NCBI GenBank assembly: GCA_020697475.1
Contig: JAJFMO010000243.1
Coordinates: forward strand, 1-6,095
Direction: 5' to 3'
DNA from: Paenibacillaceae bacterium
GTDB taxonomy: Bacteria; Bacillota; Bacilli; Paenibacillales; NBRC-103111
Length of the DNA: 6,095 nucleotides
Under the pieces are notes generated by a model, which saw only the letters and a list, made by a program, of their open reading frames with translations, was not told the DNA's origin and searched no databases. Numbering within the stretch: position 1 is the stretch's first letter; each line of letters starts with the position of its first letter. This document shows positions 1 to 6,015 of the stretch, one piece after another. A program made the position numbers and the translations under genes.

Positions 1-1
1 C

Positions 2-373
2 ATCCTGCCGTTGTTGCGCGGAGACCGTTCGGGATGGCCGGAAGAAGTGTTCGTGCAGATCAGCGAATCGCAGGTCGGCCGTGCGGTCCGCACCCGCCGC
101 TGGAAATACGGGGTGACCGATCGCGATCGCAACGGCGCTCAGCACTCGGGTTCTTTGAACTATTCAGAAGATTACTTGTACGATCTGGAAGCGGACTCTT
201 ACGAATTAGTTAACCTGATCGGTTACGAATCCCACCGAGAGGTGGCGAACGTAATGAAAGGTCGGCTGCTGAGGTGGATGGTGGAAGCAGGGGAGCCGCA
301 ACCGGAGATCGCTTCCGCTCCGCCGGCGAACAACAAGAAGCGTCGCGTTAGCCAGGCAGAAACGATGGAGTAG
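2..373 (+). CDS. Sulfatase, C-terminal part (5' end outside the window)
   Basis: The reading frame is open from the first complete codon to a TAG at 371-373; about 123 residues are visible. It resembles the C-terminal subdomain of type I (formylglycine) sulfatases. It has an 'AVRTRRWKY' motif (residues are shown a uniform ligand or strand pattern, R-T-x-R-W-K-Y), then 'YLYDLEADSYELVNL', the usual D-L-x-x-D-x-x-E-x-x-N-L ending, then a helix with 'RLLRWM'. The catalytic N-terminal half, including the C/S-x-P-S-R site and metal ligands, lies upstream and cannot be checked, so substrate and activity are unknown. The last roughly 25 residues (A/P-rich, then N-N-K-K-R-R) extend past the conserved end and look like an unstructured tail. 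The family would hydrolyse sulfate esters. It runs towards the second sulfatase at 616-2013 and shares the terminator at 541-593. Family assignment is strong; subfamily is not assigned. Confidence 0.88.
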   Translation: MLPLLRGDRSGWPEEVFVQISESQVGRAVRTRRWKYGVTDRDRNGAQHSGSLNYSEDYLYDLEADSYELVNLIGYESHREVANVMKGRLLRWMVEAGEPQPEIASAPPANNKKRRVSQAETME

Positions 374-394
374 GTACATCAGGCACTTTAGACC

Positions 395-529
395 ATGCCG
401 TTAGGAAACGACCATGACCGATCCCGGTCGACAGCAGGCAAAGAAAACGGATGCGTTCGGTTCCGCCAGCGCCTCCTCCTACACAACCGGCGGCGTGTTC
501 ACCATTGACGGAGGATACATCGCCTGGTA
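395..529 (+). pseudogene. Decayed C-terminal remnant of a short-chain dehydrogenase/reductase (SDR)
   Basis: Read in the frame of the ATG at 414, the stretch at about 459-527 encodes 'ASASSYTTGGVFTIDGGYIA' followed by W. This closely matches the C-terminal end of classical SDR oxidoreductases (L-A-S-D-x-A-S-Y-x-T-G-x-x-x-x-x-D-G-G-Y-x-A-W). About 15 codons upstream, in a different frame, an ATG-CCG-TTA-GGA (M-P-L-G, 395-406) sits where SDRs have the conserved P-L-G-R segment, so at least one frameshift is implied. The normal stop after the terminal Trp is missing: TGG is followed by TAT, one base from TAA, and the frame runs on into the terminator. The Rossmann fold and the YxxxK active site are absent. 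It is therefore a fragment rather than a gene. Its position directly behind the + strand sulfatase suggests that a sulfatase-SDR operon once existed here. The boundaries are approximate, and the upstream part is less certain than the tail. Confidence 0.55.
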
Positions 530-540
530 TTTTATCCAAA

Positions 541-593
541 AAAAAGATTGCTGGAACTTCGCCTTGGACGGCAGAGTTACCAGCAATCTTTTT
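541..593. terminator. Bidirectional rho-independent terminator between convergent genes
   Basis: A perfect 14-bp inverted repeat, AAAAAGATTGCTGG (541-554) and CCAGCAATCTTTTT (580-593). The stem can extend inward past a bulged A579 (AACT 555-558 with AGTT 575-578), and a small GCC/GGC inner stem is possible. Read on the + strand it ends in CTTTTTC. Read on the - strand it ends in a run of eight T (complement of the A run 538-545), so it should be stronger for the - strand sulfatase, whose stop codon is 22 bp away. It would also end transcripts from the partial + strand sulfatase. Confidence 0.88.
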
Positions 594-615
594 CTATTCT
601 CCTATATCTGTTTAC

Positions 616-2013
616 TTATGCCTGCTCCAGATCGACCTTGCTCCAGAACGATTGTCCGAACCGGTGATCCCGATCGTTCCACTCGTCGCGGTAGCGGGCA
701 AGAAGCTGCCGAAGCTCGGATGCGAGTGTGGCAGCTTCCGGATTGCCGTAAAGATTGTTCAGCTCGCTCGGATCCTCTTGAAGATCGAACAGTTGGGTCA
801 TTCTCGTATCTGCATATTCAATCAGCTTATACCGGTCGTTCTTTACGCTGCGGATACTGTCGGTGTAGGCGAAGAACAAGGTGTCGCGGTGTGGAGCGTC
901 AGGCTGGCTTAACACGGGAACCAGGCTCCGACCTTCGACGGATTCGGAAATAGAGGTACCGGTCAGCTCGCATAGGGTCGGAAAAATATCGAGCAAATAC
1001 ACGAACTGGCTGCGCCGCTGTCCTGCGGGAACACCCGGCCCGCGCATCACAAACGGCACCCGGATGCTGTGCTCGTAATGGTTCTGTTTGCCCATTAAGC
1101 CGTGCCGGCCAACCGCAAGACCGTTGTCCCCGGCCAATACAACGATCGTATTGTCCGCTTTGCCGGACTGCTCAAGCGCCTCCAACACACGCCCGATCTC
1201 GCTGTCCAGATGCGTAATCATCGCATAGTATTCGGCAATATGCTGCTTAATTTCCGCTTCCGGTCGCGGATAAGGGGCAAGCGTCTCGTCGCGGATATTT
1301 TCGACGCCGAACAGGAAAGGATGCTCCTCCATAAAATTCACCGGAAGCTTGATGTCCTCCGGGTTGTACATCTCCCTAAATTTCTTCGGCATCGACCTCG
1401 GGTCGTGAGGGGCCAAATAAGCGACGTACAGAAAGAACGGATCCTCGCTGTCGTACTGCTGGATATAATCGACGGCGCACTGGCTGAAGAGCTCCGAGGA
1501 GTGCTTTCCGGCCGAGAAATAGTCGCAATGCGTGTTCATTGCATGGTTGCTCTGCCGATGGTTGTGAATGAACGGAATCTCATTGTCGTAGGTTCCCGTC
1601 GGATCGTAATGGTTTAGCGGCACGTTCCAGTGATCCCACATTCCGCCGAAAAAGATGCTTTTCCCGTCCGAGAAGCTTCTGGAGAATGCGCTTGGCCCGT
1701 TATGCCATTTGCCGATACCAAACGTCCGGTAGCCGGCTTGTCCGAAAGCTTCTCCCATTGTCGTATGCTCCGGCGGAATTTCCTGGCCTTCGTTCTGAAT
1801 ATGGAACAATGTCCGTCCGGTATGAAGCATCGCTCTGCTCGGCATACAAATTGCAGCGGAGGTGCCGCTGGGAATATGTGCGTGGGTGAAGGCGGTACCG
1901 GCGGCAACGAGCTTGTCCATATTCGGCGTCATAATTCGGCTGTTGCTTAATGCCCCGATCGTATCGAACCTTTGGTCGTCGGCGAACAGGAATAAAATAT
2001 TAGGTTTATTCAC
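616..2013 (-). CDS. Type I (formylglycine-dependent) sulfatase
   Basis: Encodes a 465-residue alkaline-phosphatase-superfamily sulfatase that hydrolyses sulfate esters. Visible sites, numbered from the GTG start: metal-binding D12-D13 in 'NILFLFADDQRFD'; the signature C56-M-P-S-R60 ending in H-T-G-R67, where C56 would be oxidised to formylglycine; G101-K-W-H104, the second signature; H203 in 'LAPHDPR'; and D296-N297 and K309 in the 'GDNGLAVGRHGLMGKQ' block. The C-terminal subdomain ends with the usual 'LFDLQEDPSELNNLYG' motif. Length is normal for the family. An in-frame ATG lies 39 bases upstream, but the GTG at 2011-2013 is preferred because AAAGGAG lies 7 bases before it and the mature-looking N-terminus 'NKPNILFLFADDQ' begins there. 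No signal peptide is apparent, which suggests a cytoplasmic enzyme acting on imported sugars. Substrate and subfamily cannot be set from sequence alone. No maturation enzyme is encoded in the window. Confidence 0.95.
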   Translation of the reverse strand: MNKPNILFLFADDQRFDTIGALSNSRIMTPNMDKLVAAGTAFTHAHIPSGTSAAICMPSRAMLHTGRTLFHIQNEGQEIPPEHTTMGEAFGQAGYRTFGIGKWHNGPSAFSRSFSDGKSIFFGGMWDHWNVPLNHYDPTGTYDNEIPFIHNHRQSNHAMNTHCDYFSAGKHSSELFSQCAVDYIQQYDSEDPFFLYVAYLAPHDPRSMPKKFREMYNPEDIKLPVNFMEEHPFLFGVENIRDETLAPYPRPEAEIKQHIAEYYAMITHLDSEIGRVLEALEQSGKADNTIVVLAGDNGLAVGRHGLMGKQNHYEHSIRVPFVMRGPGVPAGQRRSQFVYLLDIFPTLCELTGTSISESVEGRSLVPVLSQPDAPHRDTLFFAYTDSIRSVKNDRYKLIEYADTRMTQLFDLQEDPSELNNLYGNPEAATLASELRQLLARYRDEWNDRDHRFGQSFWSKVDLEQA

Positions 2014-2020
2014 GGTGCAG

Positions 2021-2027
2021 CTCCTTT
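2021..2027 (-). promoter_or_regulatory. Ribosome binding site that sets the GTG start of the sulfatase
   Basis: On the - strand this reads AAAGGAG, followed by a 7-base spacer (CTGCACC) and GTG. The longer start at 2052 has no comparable site, so this motif decides the start codon. Confidence 0.8.
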
Positions 2028-2390
2028 GCAGTAAAATATGTTCTAATAACACATTCTTTTATTATCGTTTTATACCTTCTTATTTTTAAATAATCCATAA
2101 GAAATATCAAGGAAAATCCGCATACATATGTTATAGTGAATGATCCTATTCCTTTTTAATAGTTTGGAAGGCGGGCGACTCGTTATAATGAAAACCTTCG
2201 AAAAGCTTGACGGCATTTCACCACAGGTCACCCGTGCGAGAAAAGCGAAACAATACTTCATCTCCAAGGAGCAGACTCGACAACTTGGGTAGATAGCCGA
2301 ACCGTTCAGATTCGAACTTCTAACCTGAGGGTATTGCCGTTATAACAGCTTCTAATATATCTGTGATTCTGACAATTCATACTTCACACG

Positions 2391-2424
2391 AACGTCCCAT
2401 AAGCAAAATGATGGGACGTTTTTA
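2391..2424 (+). terminator. Rho-independent terminator with no assigned upstream gene
   Basis: Perfect 10-bp stem AACGTCCCAT (2391-2400) and ATGGGACGTT (2411-2420) with a 10-base loop, followed by a T-run and TTTTTAT. The T tract is only on the + strand side, so it ends + strand transcripts. There is no recognisable + strand gene upstream of it within the intergenic region, because the neighbouring sulfatase runs the other way. Confidence 0.8.
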
Positions 2425-2465
2425 TATTGAGGACATCGTTCATTTTACGATGAAGGAGCAGTTCC

Positions 2466-2474
2466 TGTTATAAA
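2466..2474 (+). promoter_or_regulatory. Candidate extended -10 promoter for the AraC-family gene
   Basis: TGTTATAAA matches an extended -10 (TG-N-TATAAT type), about 95 bases before the AraC start and downstream of the terminator at 2424. The best -35 nearby, TTACGA at 2445-2450, is weak with an 18-base spacer, so the call depends on the TG extension and position. Confidence 0.3.
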
Positions 2475-2510
2475 TGAATTTGGGGCTTTGATTCAAGGAG
2501 CGGCTACTGT

Positions 2511-2573
2511 ATGCTGGATCTAAGAACATTTCTCGAGACCTTCGTAAAGGAAAGGTTGGTAATTGCGAGATGA
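2511..2573 (+). CDS. Possible 20-residue leader peptide overlapping the AraC start
   Basis: A short open frame begins at ATG 2511, has AAGGAG at 2495-2500 (10-base spacer), and encodes 20 residues (starting M-L-D-L-R-T and ending V-I-A-R). Its TGA (2571-2573) overlaps the AraC ATG (2570-2572) in an ATGA arrangement typical of translational coupling. The AraC start itself has only a distant G/A-rich site (GGAAAGG around 2549-2555), so coupling could supply its ribosomes. The frame is short enough to have arisen by chance, and I recognise no homolog. Confidence 0.25.
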   Translation: MLDLRTFLETFVKERLVIAR

Positions 2574-3414
2574 ATATACATCAAGCTGCCACGTTATCGA
2601 GTGAACTATTATATTTTGTCACTTTCACAAATCATTTTAGATACATAGATTTACATGATCGAAAACAGCGTTCCAACCAATATTATTCCATTCATTTTAT
2701 TCCCAACGGAAACGGAATTATGATTTTGAATGGGGTGAAATATGAGCTTAAGCCCGGGAGCTTAATCGTCTTCTATCCATATACCTTGAGACAATGGATT
2801 CTTTCGGATGGCCGATTCATGGACTCTTACCGTATGCGGTTTGAATATGCCGCTGTGAGCGGAGATATTCCAAAAAGGGATTGTTTGGGCAATGGAATGC
2901 TATTCGAGCAGTTCCCAATTCCAGATGGCGTATATAATATACGCAACATTGCGAAAATAACGCAAATCTGCGAAAAAATCTATCAATTAAAAGGGGAAAT
3001 CGGCGGGTTGTCCAATATGAACCGAAGAATACTTTTTGAACAGCTGTTGACTCCTTTCTGGAAGATCTTCATGTTCAGCAGACGGCGGGCACTCCTGCAA
3101 TGCGCATAAAGTCAACCATGGAATACATTCAAGCCCATTTTACCGAAAAGCTGACAGTGGACATGCTCGCAAATATCGCCGGTGTCAGCACTCGCTCCTA
3201 TGCGAAACTGTTTAAGATGCTTTCGGGATACAATCCTATGGAATTCATTATTCATCTGCGCATTAACCGTTCCAAAGAATTGATGGAGATACCTGGTCGG
3301 CGGTTGAAGGATATTGCTCAAAGTGTCGGGTATCAAGACGAGTTTTATTTCAGCAGAATATTTAAGAAGTTTACCGGGATTCCTCCGAAACAATATATGA
3401 AACAAAGCGAATGA
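2570..3414 (+). pseudogene. AraC-family transcriptional regulator, split by an apparent 1-base deletion
   Basis: Two overlapping frames together make one AraC-type regulator. The first, 2570-3109, carries the N-terminal sensory half: a cupin-like AraC binding domain with 'YYSIHFIPNGNGIMILNG' and 'LKPGSLIVFYPYTLRQW'. The second, with its ATG at 3100 but open from 3040, carries the DNA-binding half. That half has a first helix-turn-helix around 'LTVDMLANIAGVSTRSYAKL', a second around 'LKDIAQSVGYQDEFYFSRIF', and the family ending 'FKKFTGIPPKQYM'. Stepping back one base near 3052 joins them as E-Q-L-L-T-S-F-L-E-D-L-H-V. This restores a 281-residue protein, the normal length for the family. No slippery heptamer is visible there, and the second ATG lacks a ribosome site, so the gene is either a recent pseudogene or carries a sequencing error. 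By position it would regulate the binding-protein operon downstream, in response to a sugar. Confidence 0.88.
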
Positions 3415-3438
3415 AGGAGAGCCCTGTATGCGCTTTCC

Positions 3439-3468
3439 TCCATGGATTTAGTCTTGAAAGTCCATGTA
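3439..3468 (+). promoter_or_regulatory. Candidate AraC operator: two direct repeats 22 bp apart upstream of the binding-protein gene
   Basis: TCCATGGA (3439-3446) and TCCATGTA (3461-3468) match at 7 of 8 bases and start 22 bp apart, about two helical turns, as in known AraC-family operators with direct half-sites. The second copy lies where a -35 would be for a weak -10-like TAATAT (3488-3493; 4 of 6 consensus), an arrangement typical of activator-dependent promoters. The first copy is also a perfect 8-bp palindrome. It lies 57 to 86 bases before the lipoprotein start. The function is inferred from position and spacing only. Confidence 0.35.
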
Positions 3469-3524
3469 GCTGAACGAAATTGTTTAGTAATATTGATCTA
3501 TCGCACGATTAACAGGAGGGTGCT

Positions 3525-4877
3525 ATGTTGAAAAAATTTTTGCCGATACTATTTGCCTTAGTGCTAATTTCAGCTATGCTTGCCGGCTGCAGTTTTCGAA
3601 GCGGTGCCACGGAGGGGAGCTCCAAGTCGGTCGTGCCCGGACAAGGGCAATCGACAAAGGAGGGGTCATTAGTCAAAACTGAAATGAAACCGATTACACT
3701 GAGGATGTTCCAATGCTGTCAAGGAATTACCGATGATCAATTCCAAAATCTGATCGCAGGGCCGGTGAAGGGGAAGTTTCCGAACATTACGATCGAGTTG
3801 GTCCCGCAATCGAAGGATGTGACGGCGGAAAGTCTTATTGCCGCCAATGATTTCCCCGATTTGATCTATACGAATTACACCGAAGTTCCTTATTTCAAAG
3901 AACTGGGCCTAGGCTTCGATTTAACCGATTTCATCAAAAAAAACAACTTTGATTTAAACCTATTTGATCCAATTGCGACCGATGCGATCAAGTCTTTTAG
4001 CGACAAAGGAACTACGATGGCGATCCCTTGGTCTATCGGTGTCGGTACATTGTTTTTTTACAACAAGGACATTTTCGATAAGTTCGGTGTTACGTATCCT
4101 AAAGACGGAATGACTTGGGAGGATGCCATAGAGTTGGGCCGCAAAGTATCGGCGCCGGTCGACGGGATATCCTATCAGGCATTGTTCCCGTCAGCGTTAA
4201 TCGGATTTGCTTCTTCTCTGGGTCCCACTTACATCGATCCGCAAACCGGCTTCGCTAAAATAACAACAGATAAATGGAAAACAGCTTTTGATTTATTAAA
4301 GAGGATAGACGAGATTCCAGGCAACCATAATCTCAAAAATACGGGTGATTTGTTTTTCAAAGATCGTACTCTGGCTATGAATGCCGCTGGGGGTACCGGA
4401 GCACTTGCCAATCTACAGGAAATTCATGATGCAGGAGACAATTTTAATTGGGATCTGGTTGCCCTTCCAAATTTTAAGGAAGCGCCCGGTATCGGAGCGC
4501 GCTTGGGAATGGCCATACTTATGATCTCCTCTACAAGCACAATGAAAGAAGAAGCTTTTCAAGTCATGCGTTATTTATCCTCCGAGGAAGTGCAGCGAAA
4601 AGCGGCGATGAACGGCAAAAGAGCTTCACTGCGAGATCCGGAACTGCAAAAGGTGTATGGAAAAGATTTCTCATCATTGAACGGGAAACATGTCAGCAGT
4701 ATTTTCTATAACAAGTATGCGCCGCAATATCCTTATACGGAGTACAACGATATTGTGACTAAACAATTGAATGCAGCAATTAACAACGTGATCACAAAAC
4801 AGGTTGATGCGAATACCGCGCTCAGGGAGGCGGAGGAAGCCGCCAATAGAGCAATCGCTGCAGAAAAAGGAAAGTAA
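3525..4877 (+). CDS. Sugar ABC transporter extracellular solute-binding lipoprotein
   Basis: A 450-residue protein with a lipoprotein signal peptide: M-L-K-K, a hydrophobic stretch, then the lipobox L19-A-G-C22, with C22 expected to be lipidated and anchored outside the membrane. A flexible S/G/Q-rich linker (about 23-55) precedes the mature domain, which looks like bacterial solute-binding family 1. Features include 'LIAANDFPDLIYTN' and 'AIPWSIGVGTLFFYNKDIFD', a classic block of sugar-binding proteins, then 'MTWEDAIELGRKVS'. The C-terminal helix is A/E-rich. It would capture a sugar or oligosaccharide for an ABC importer, but no permease or ATPase lies in the window. AGGAGG (3514-3519) with a 5-base spacer supports the ATG. 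A Cys-Cys pair at 64-65 at the start of the mature fold is unusual. The AraC gene just upstream probably controls it. The ligand cannot be named from sequence. Confidence 0.93.
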   Translation: MLKKFLPILFALVLISAMLAGCSFRSGATEGSSKSVVPGQGQSTKEGSLVKTEMKPITLRMFQCCQGITDDQFQNLIAGPVKGKFPNITIELVPQSKDVTAESLIAANDFPDLIYTNYTEVPYFKELGLGFDLTDFIKKNNFDLNLFDPIATDAIKSFSDKGTTMAIPWSIGVGTLFFYNKDIFDKFGVTYPKDGMTWEDAIELGRKVSAPVDGISYQALFPSALIGFASSLGPTYIDPQTGFAKITTDKWKTAFDLLKRIDEIPGNHNLKNTGDLFFKDRTLAMNAAGGTGALANLQEIHDAGDNFNWDLVALPNFKEAPGIGARLGMAILMISSTSTMKEEAFQVMRYLSSEEVQRKAAMNGKRASLRDPELQKVYGKDFSSLNGKHVSSIFYNKYAPQYPYTEYNDIVTKQLNAAINNVITKQVDANTALREAEEAANRAIAAEKGK

Positions 4878-4899
4878 TCACAGTTCGTAATCACAGTTC
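4874..4899 (+). repeat. Perfect 13-base tandem direct repeat spanning the lipoprotein stop codon
   Basis: GTAATCACAGTTC occurs twice with no gap (4874-4886 and 4887-4899). The first copy contains the TAA stop of the solute-binding protein (4875-4877), so the second looks like a recent duplication of the stop-codon region. It lengthens the gap before the oxidoreductase and does not change either protein. Confidence 0.9.
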
Positions 4900-4903
4900 A
4901 ATA

Positions 4904-4917
4904 AAGGAGCTAAGGAG
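4904..4917 (+). promoter_or_regulatory. Duplicated Shine-Dalgarno motif before the oxidoreductase
   Basis: AAGGAG appears twice, at 4904-4909 and 4912-4917, separated by CT. The second is 5 bases from the ATG at 4923, a good spacing, and is likely the active one. The first is too far (13 bases) to serve this start well. Confidence 0.75.
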
Positions 4918-4922
4918 AGAAG

Positions 4923-5933
4923 ATGTCGAAAAAGATGAATGTTGCGATTATTGGAACCGGTGCGAGAGGCGATAAACATATTCAGGCATGGCAAAAATTA
5001 GGCCACAACGTCGTTTCGGTGACCGACATCGACTCGGCGCGTGCGATGGACGTTGCCCGGCAGTATGGGATCGGGCAAATATATACGGACTATAAGGAAG
5101 CACTAGACGATGCGGATGTGCACATTGCCTCCGTCTGTGTACCGCTTGCTTTCCATGCACCGGTCACCATCTATGCAGCCAAGCAAGGAAAACATATTTA
5201 CTGCGAAAAGCCGGTGTCGCGCCATCTATCCGAATCGTACGCGATGGAAGAAGCGGTACGCGAAGCCGGTGTCAAGTTCTGTCTCGGTTTTCAACGAAAT
5301 TTGAGCCAAGGGGTGAAGCAGTTGGCGGAATGGGCGCAGTCCGGCCTCTTTGGCAGACCGCTTGTCTTCAGCAGCGAATTGCTTCAGGAAATTCGCCCTA
5401 AACGAACGATGCATGATGCCAATGGCAACATGGGACCGATTGTTGACACTTGCTGCCACGATTTTCTGATGTGGCAGACCGTGTTCCAGTCCAAACCGAA
5501 AACCGTATACGCGCGGGGAGGCATTCTGGCGAACGGCGCCCCAGAGCTGGCGCACATCTCCCAATTAGCCGTCGATACGGCGACAATTATCGTGGAGTTC
5601 GAGTCGGGCGATATCGGCCAAATGACAGTATCCTGGGGATTGCCACCCGGAATACGCTTCAAAGGAAATCCGGATCGGGTATTCGGTCCGCGGGGCGGAG
5701 CGATAGGCAAGGCGAATACCGGTGCAGGACGTTTAACGCTGTATGAAGGAAACCAATCGCAAGAAATCGCACTCGAGTTTCACGATTTACTTGTCGAACA
5801 ATTTGAAATGTTTATTGCTGCGATTGAGCATGGCGGCCCGGATCCGATCGGGTTTGCGACAAGCAATGAAATGCTGAGACTCAGTCTAGCCGTACTCGAA
5901 TCGATTGAGACTGGGAAAGTGGTTAATTTGTAG
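4923..5933 (+). CDS. Gfo/Idh/MocA-family NAD(P)-dependent sugar oxidoreductase
   Basis: A 336-residue protein of normal family length. The N-terminal Rossmann domain begins 'MNVAIIGTGARGDKHI', with the dinucleotide loop G11-T-G-A-R-G16 and D35 at the end of the second strand, which usually favours NAD(H). The family motif E95-K96-P97 follows, with K96 the likely catalytic lysine. In the C-terminal domain G171-x-x-x-D175-x-x-x-H179 carries the conserved Asp and His that act with the lysine. Such enzymes oxidise or reduce a hydroxyl of sugars or inositols in the cytoplasm. It starts 45 bases after the solute-binding gene in the same direction, so they are probably one operon, with the binding protein importing the substrate. 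M5 is an alternative start, but the well-spaced AAGGAG supports M1. The precise substrate is unknown. Confidence 0.95.
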   Translation: MSKKMNVAIIGTGARGDKHIQAWQKLGHNVVSVTDIDSARAMDVARQYGIGQIYTDYKEALDDADVHIASVCVPLAFHAPVTIYAAKQGKHIYCEKPVSRHLSESYAMEEAVREAGVKFCLGFQRNLSQGVKQLAEWAQSGLFGRPLVFSSELLQEIRPKRTMHDANGNMGPIVDTCCHDFLMWQTVFQSKPKTVYARGGILANGAPELAHISQLAVDTATIIVEFESGDIGQMTVSWGLPPGIRFKGNPDRVFGPRGGAIGKANTGAGRLTLYEGNQSQEIALEFHDLLVEQFEMFIAAIEHGGPDPIGFATSNEMLRLSLAVLESIETGKVVNL

Positions 5934-5963
5934 ATCAAATAGACGCATGATACGCATTTTCCG

Positions 5964-5999
5964 AAACACGTTCTTCCTGATCAGGGGAGCGTGTTTTTT
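5964..5999 (+). terminator. Rho-independent terminator of the binding-protein/oxidoreductase operon
   Basis: A stem AAACACGTTCTTC (5964-5976) pairs with GGGGAGCGTGTTT (5984-5996). All 13 positions pair if G-T wobbles are allowed. The loop is 7 bases (CTGATCA), and a run of six T (5994-5999) follows. It lies 30 bases after the oxidoreductase stop and closes the operon. Confidence 0.88.
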
Positions 6000-6015
6000 A
6001 GATTTCAAAAAAGTG

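Larger units (their letters stand above)
2014..2569. other. Gene-poor intergenic stretch between divergent sulfatase and AraC genes
   Basis: This 556-base stretch holds no gene I can support. The part next to the sulfatase (about 2030-2150) is very A/T-rich and should contain its promoter; on the - strand TTGATA (complement of 2105-2110) is a possible -35, but no convincing -10 pairs with it. On the + strand an extended -10-like TGTTATAGT occurs at 2129-2137. Bases 2160-2340 are more G/C-rich and look like former coding DNA. The + strand has a 34-codon ATG frame at 2188 without a well-spaced ribosome site, and the - strand has two adjacent open stretches in different frames that could be one broken gene. 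I do not recognise any of these translations. The segment ends with the hairpin terminator at 2391-2424. The remainder is the AraC upstream region. Confidence 0.5.

Noticed and set aside
414..953. Long + strand open frame starting at ATG 414 (179 residues)
   Set aside because: Only its first part resembles an SDR tail; from about 616 on it is antisense to the - strand sulfatase, which has full catalytic motifs. It has no ribosome site. Only the SDR-like part is kept, as a relic.
1102..1617. A 171-residue + strand open frame
   Set aside because: It lies entirely inside the sulfatase on the other strand, has no ribosome site and no recognisable domain, and is an antisense shadow of a gene with all its active-site residues.
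2164..2189. TTGGAA ... TATAAT as a sigma-A promoter
   Set aside because: The spacer is only 14 bases, too short for a normal -35/-10 pair.
2070..2267. A 65-residue - strand frame
   Set aside because: It runs through A/T-rich promoter DNA of the sulfatase, with no ribosome site and no family resemblance; at most the first third could be a gene remnant.
2188..2292. A 34-codon + strand frame in the gene-poor stretch
   Set aside because: The only G/A-rich site is too far upstream and the translation is unrecognised. The ATG overlaps a TATAAT-like sequence. It may be part of a relic but cannot be supported as a gene.
2300..2332. A GTTCGAA-containing stretch (minus strand) that resembles a tRNA T-arm
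   Set aside because: The flanking bases do not form the 5-bp stem around a 7-base loop, and no acceptor, D or anticodon arm is present.
5226..5710. Overlapping - strand frames inside the oxidoreductase gene
   Set aside because: They are antisense to a gene with intact cofactor-binding and catalytic motifs, and have no independent support.
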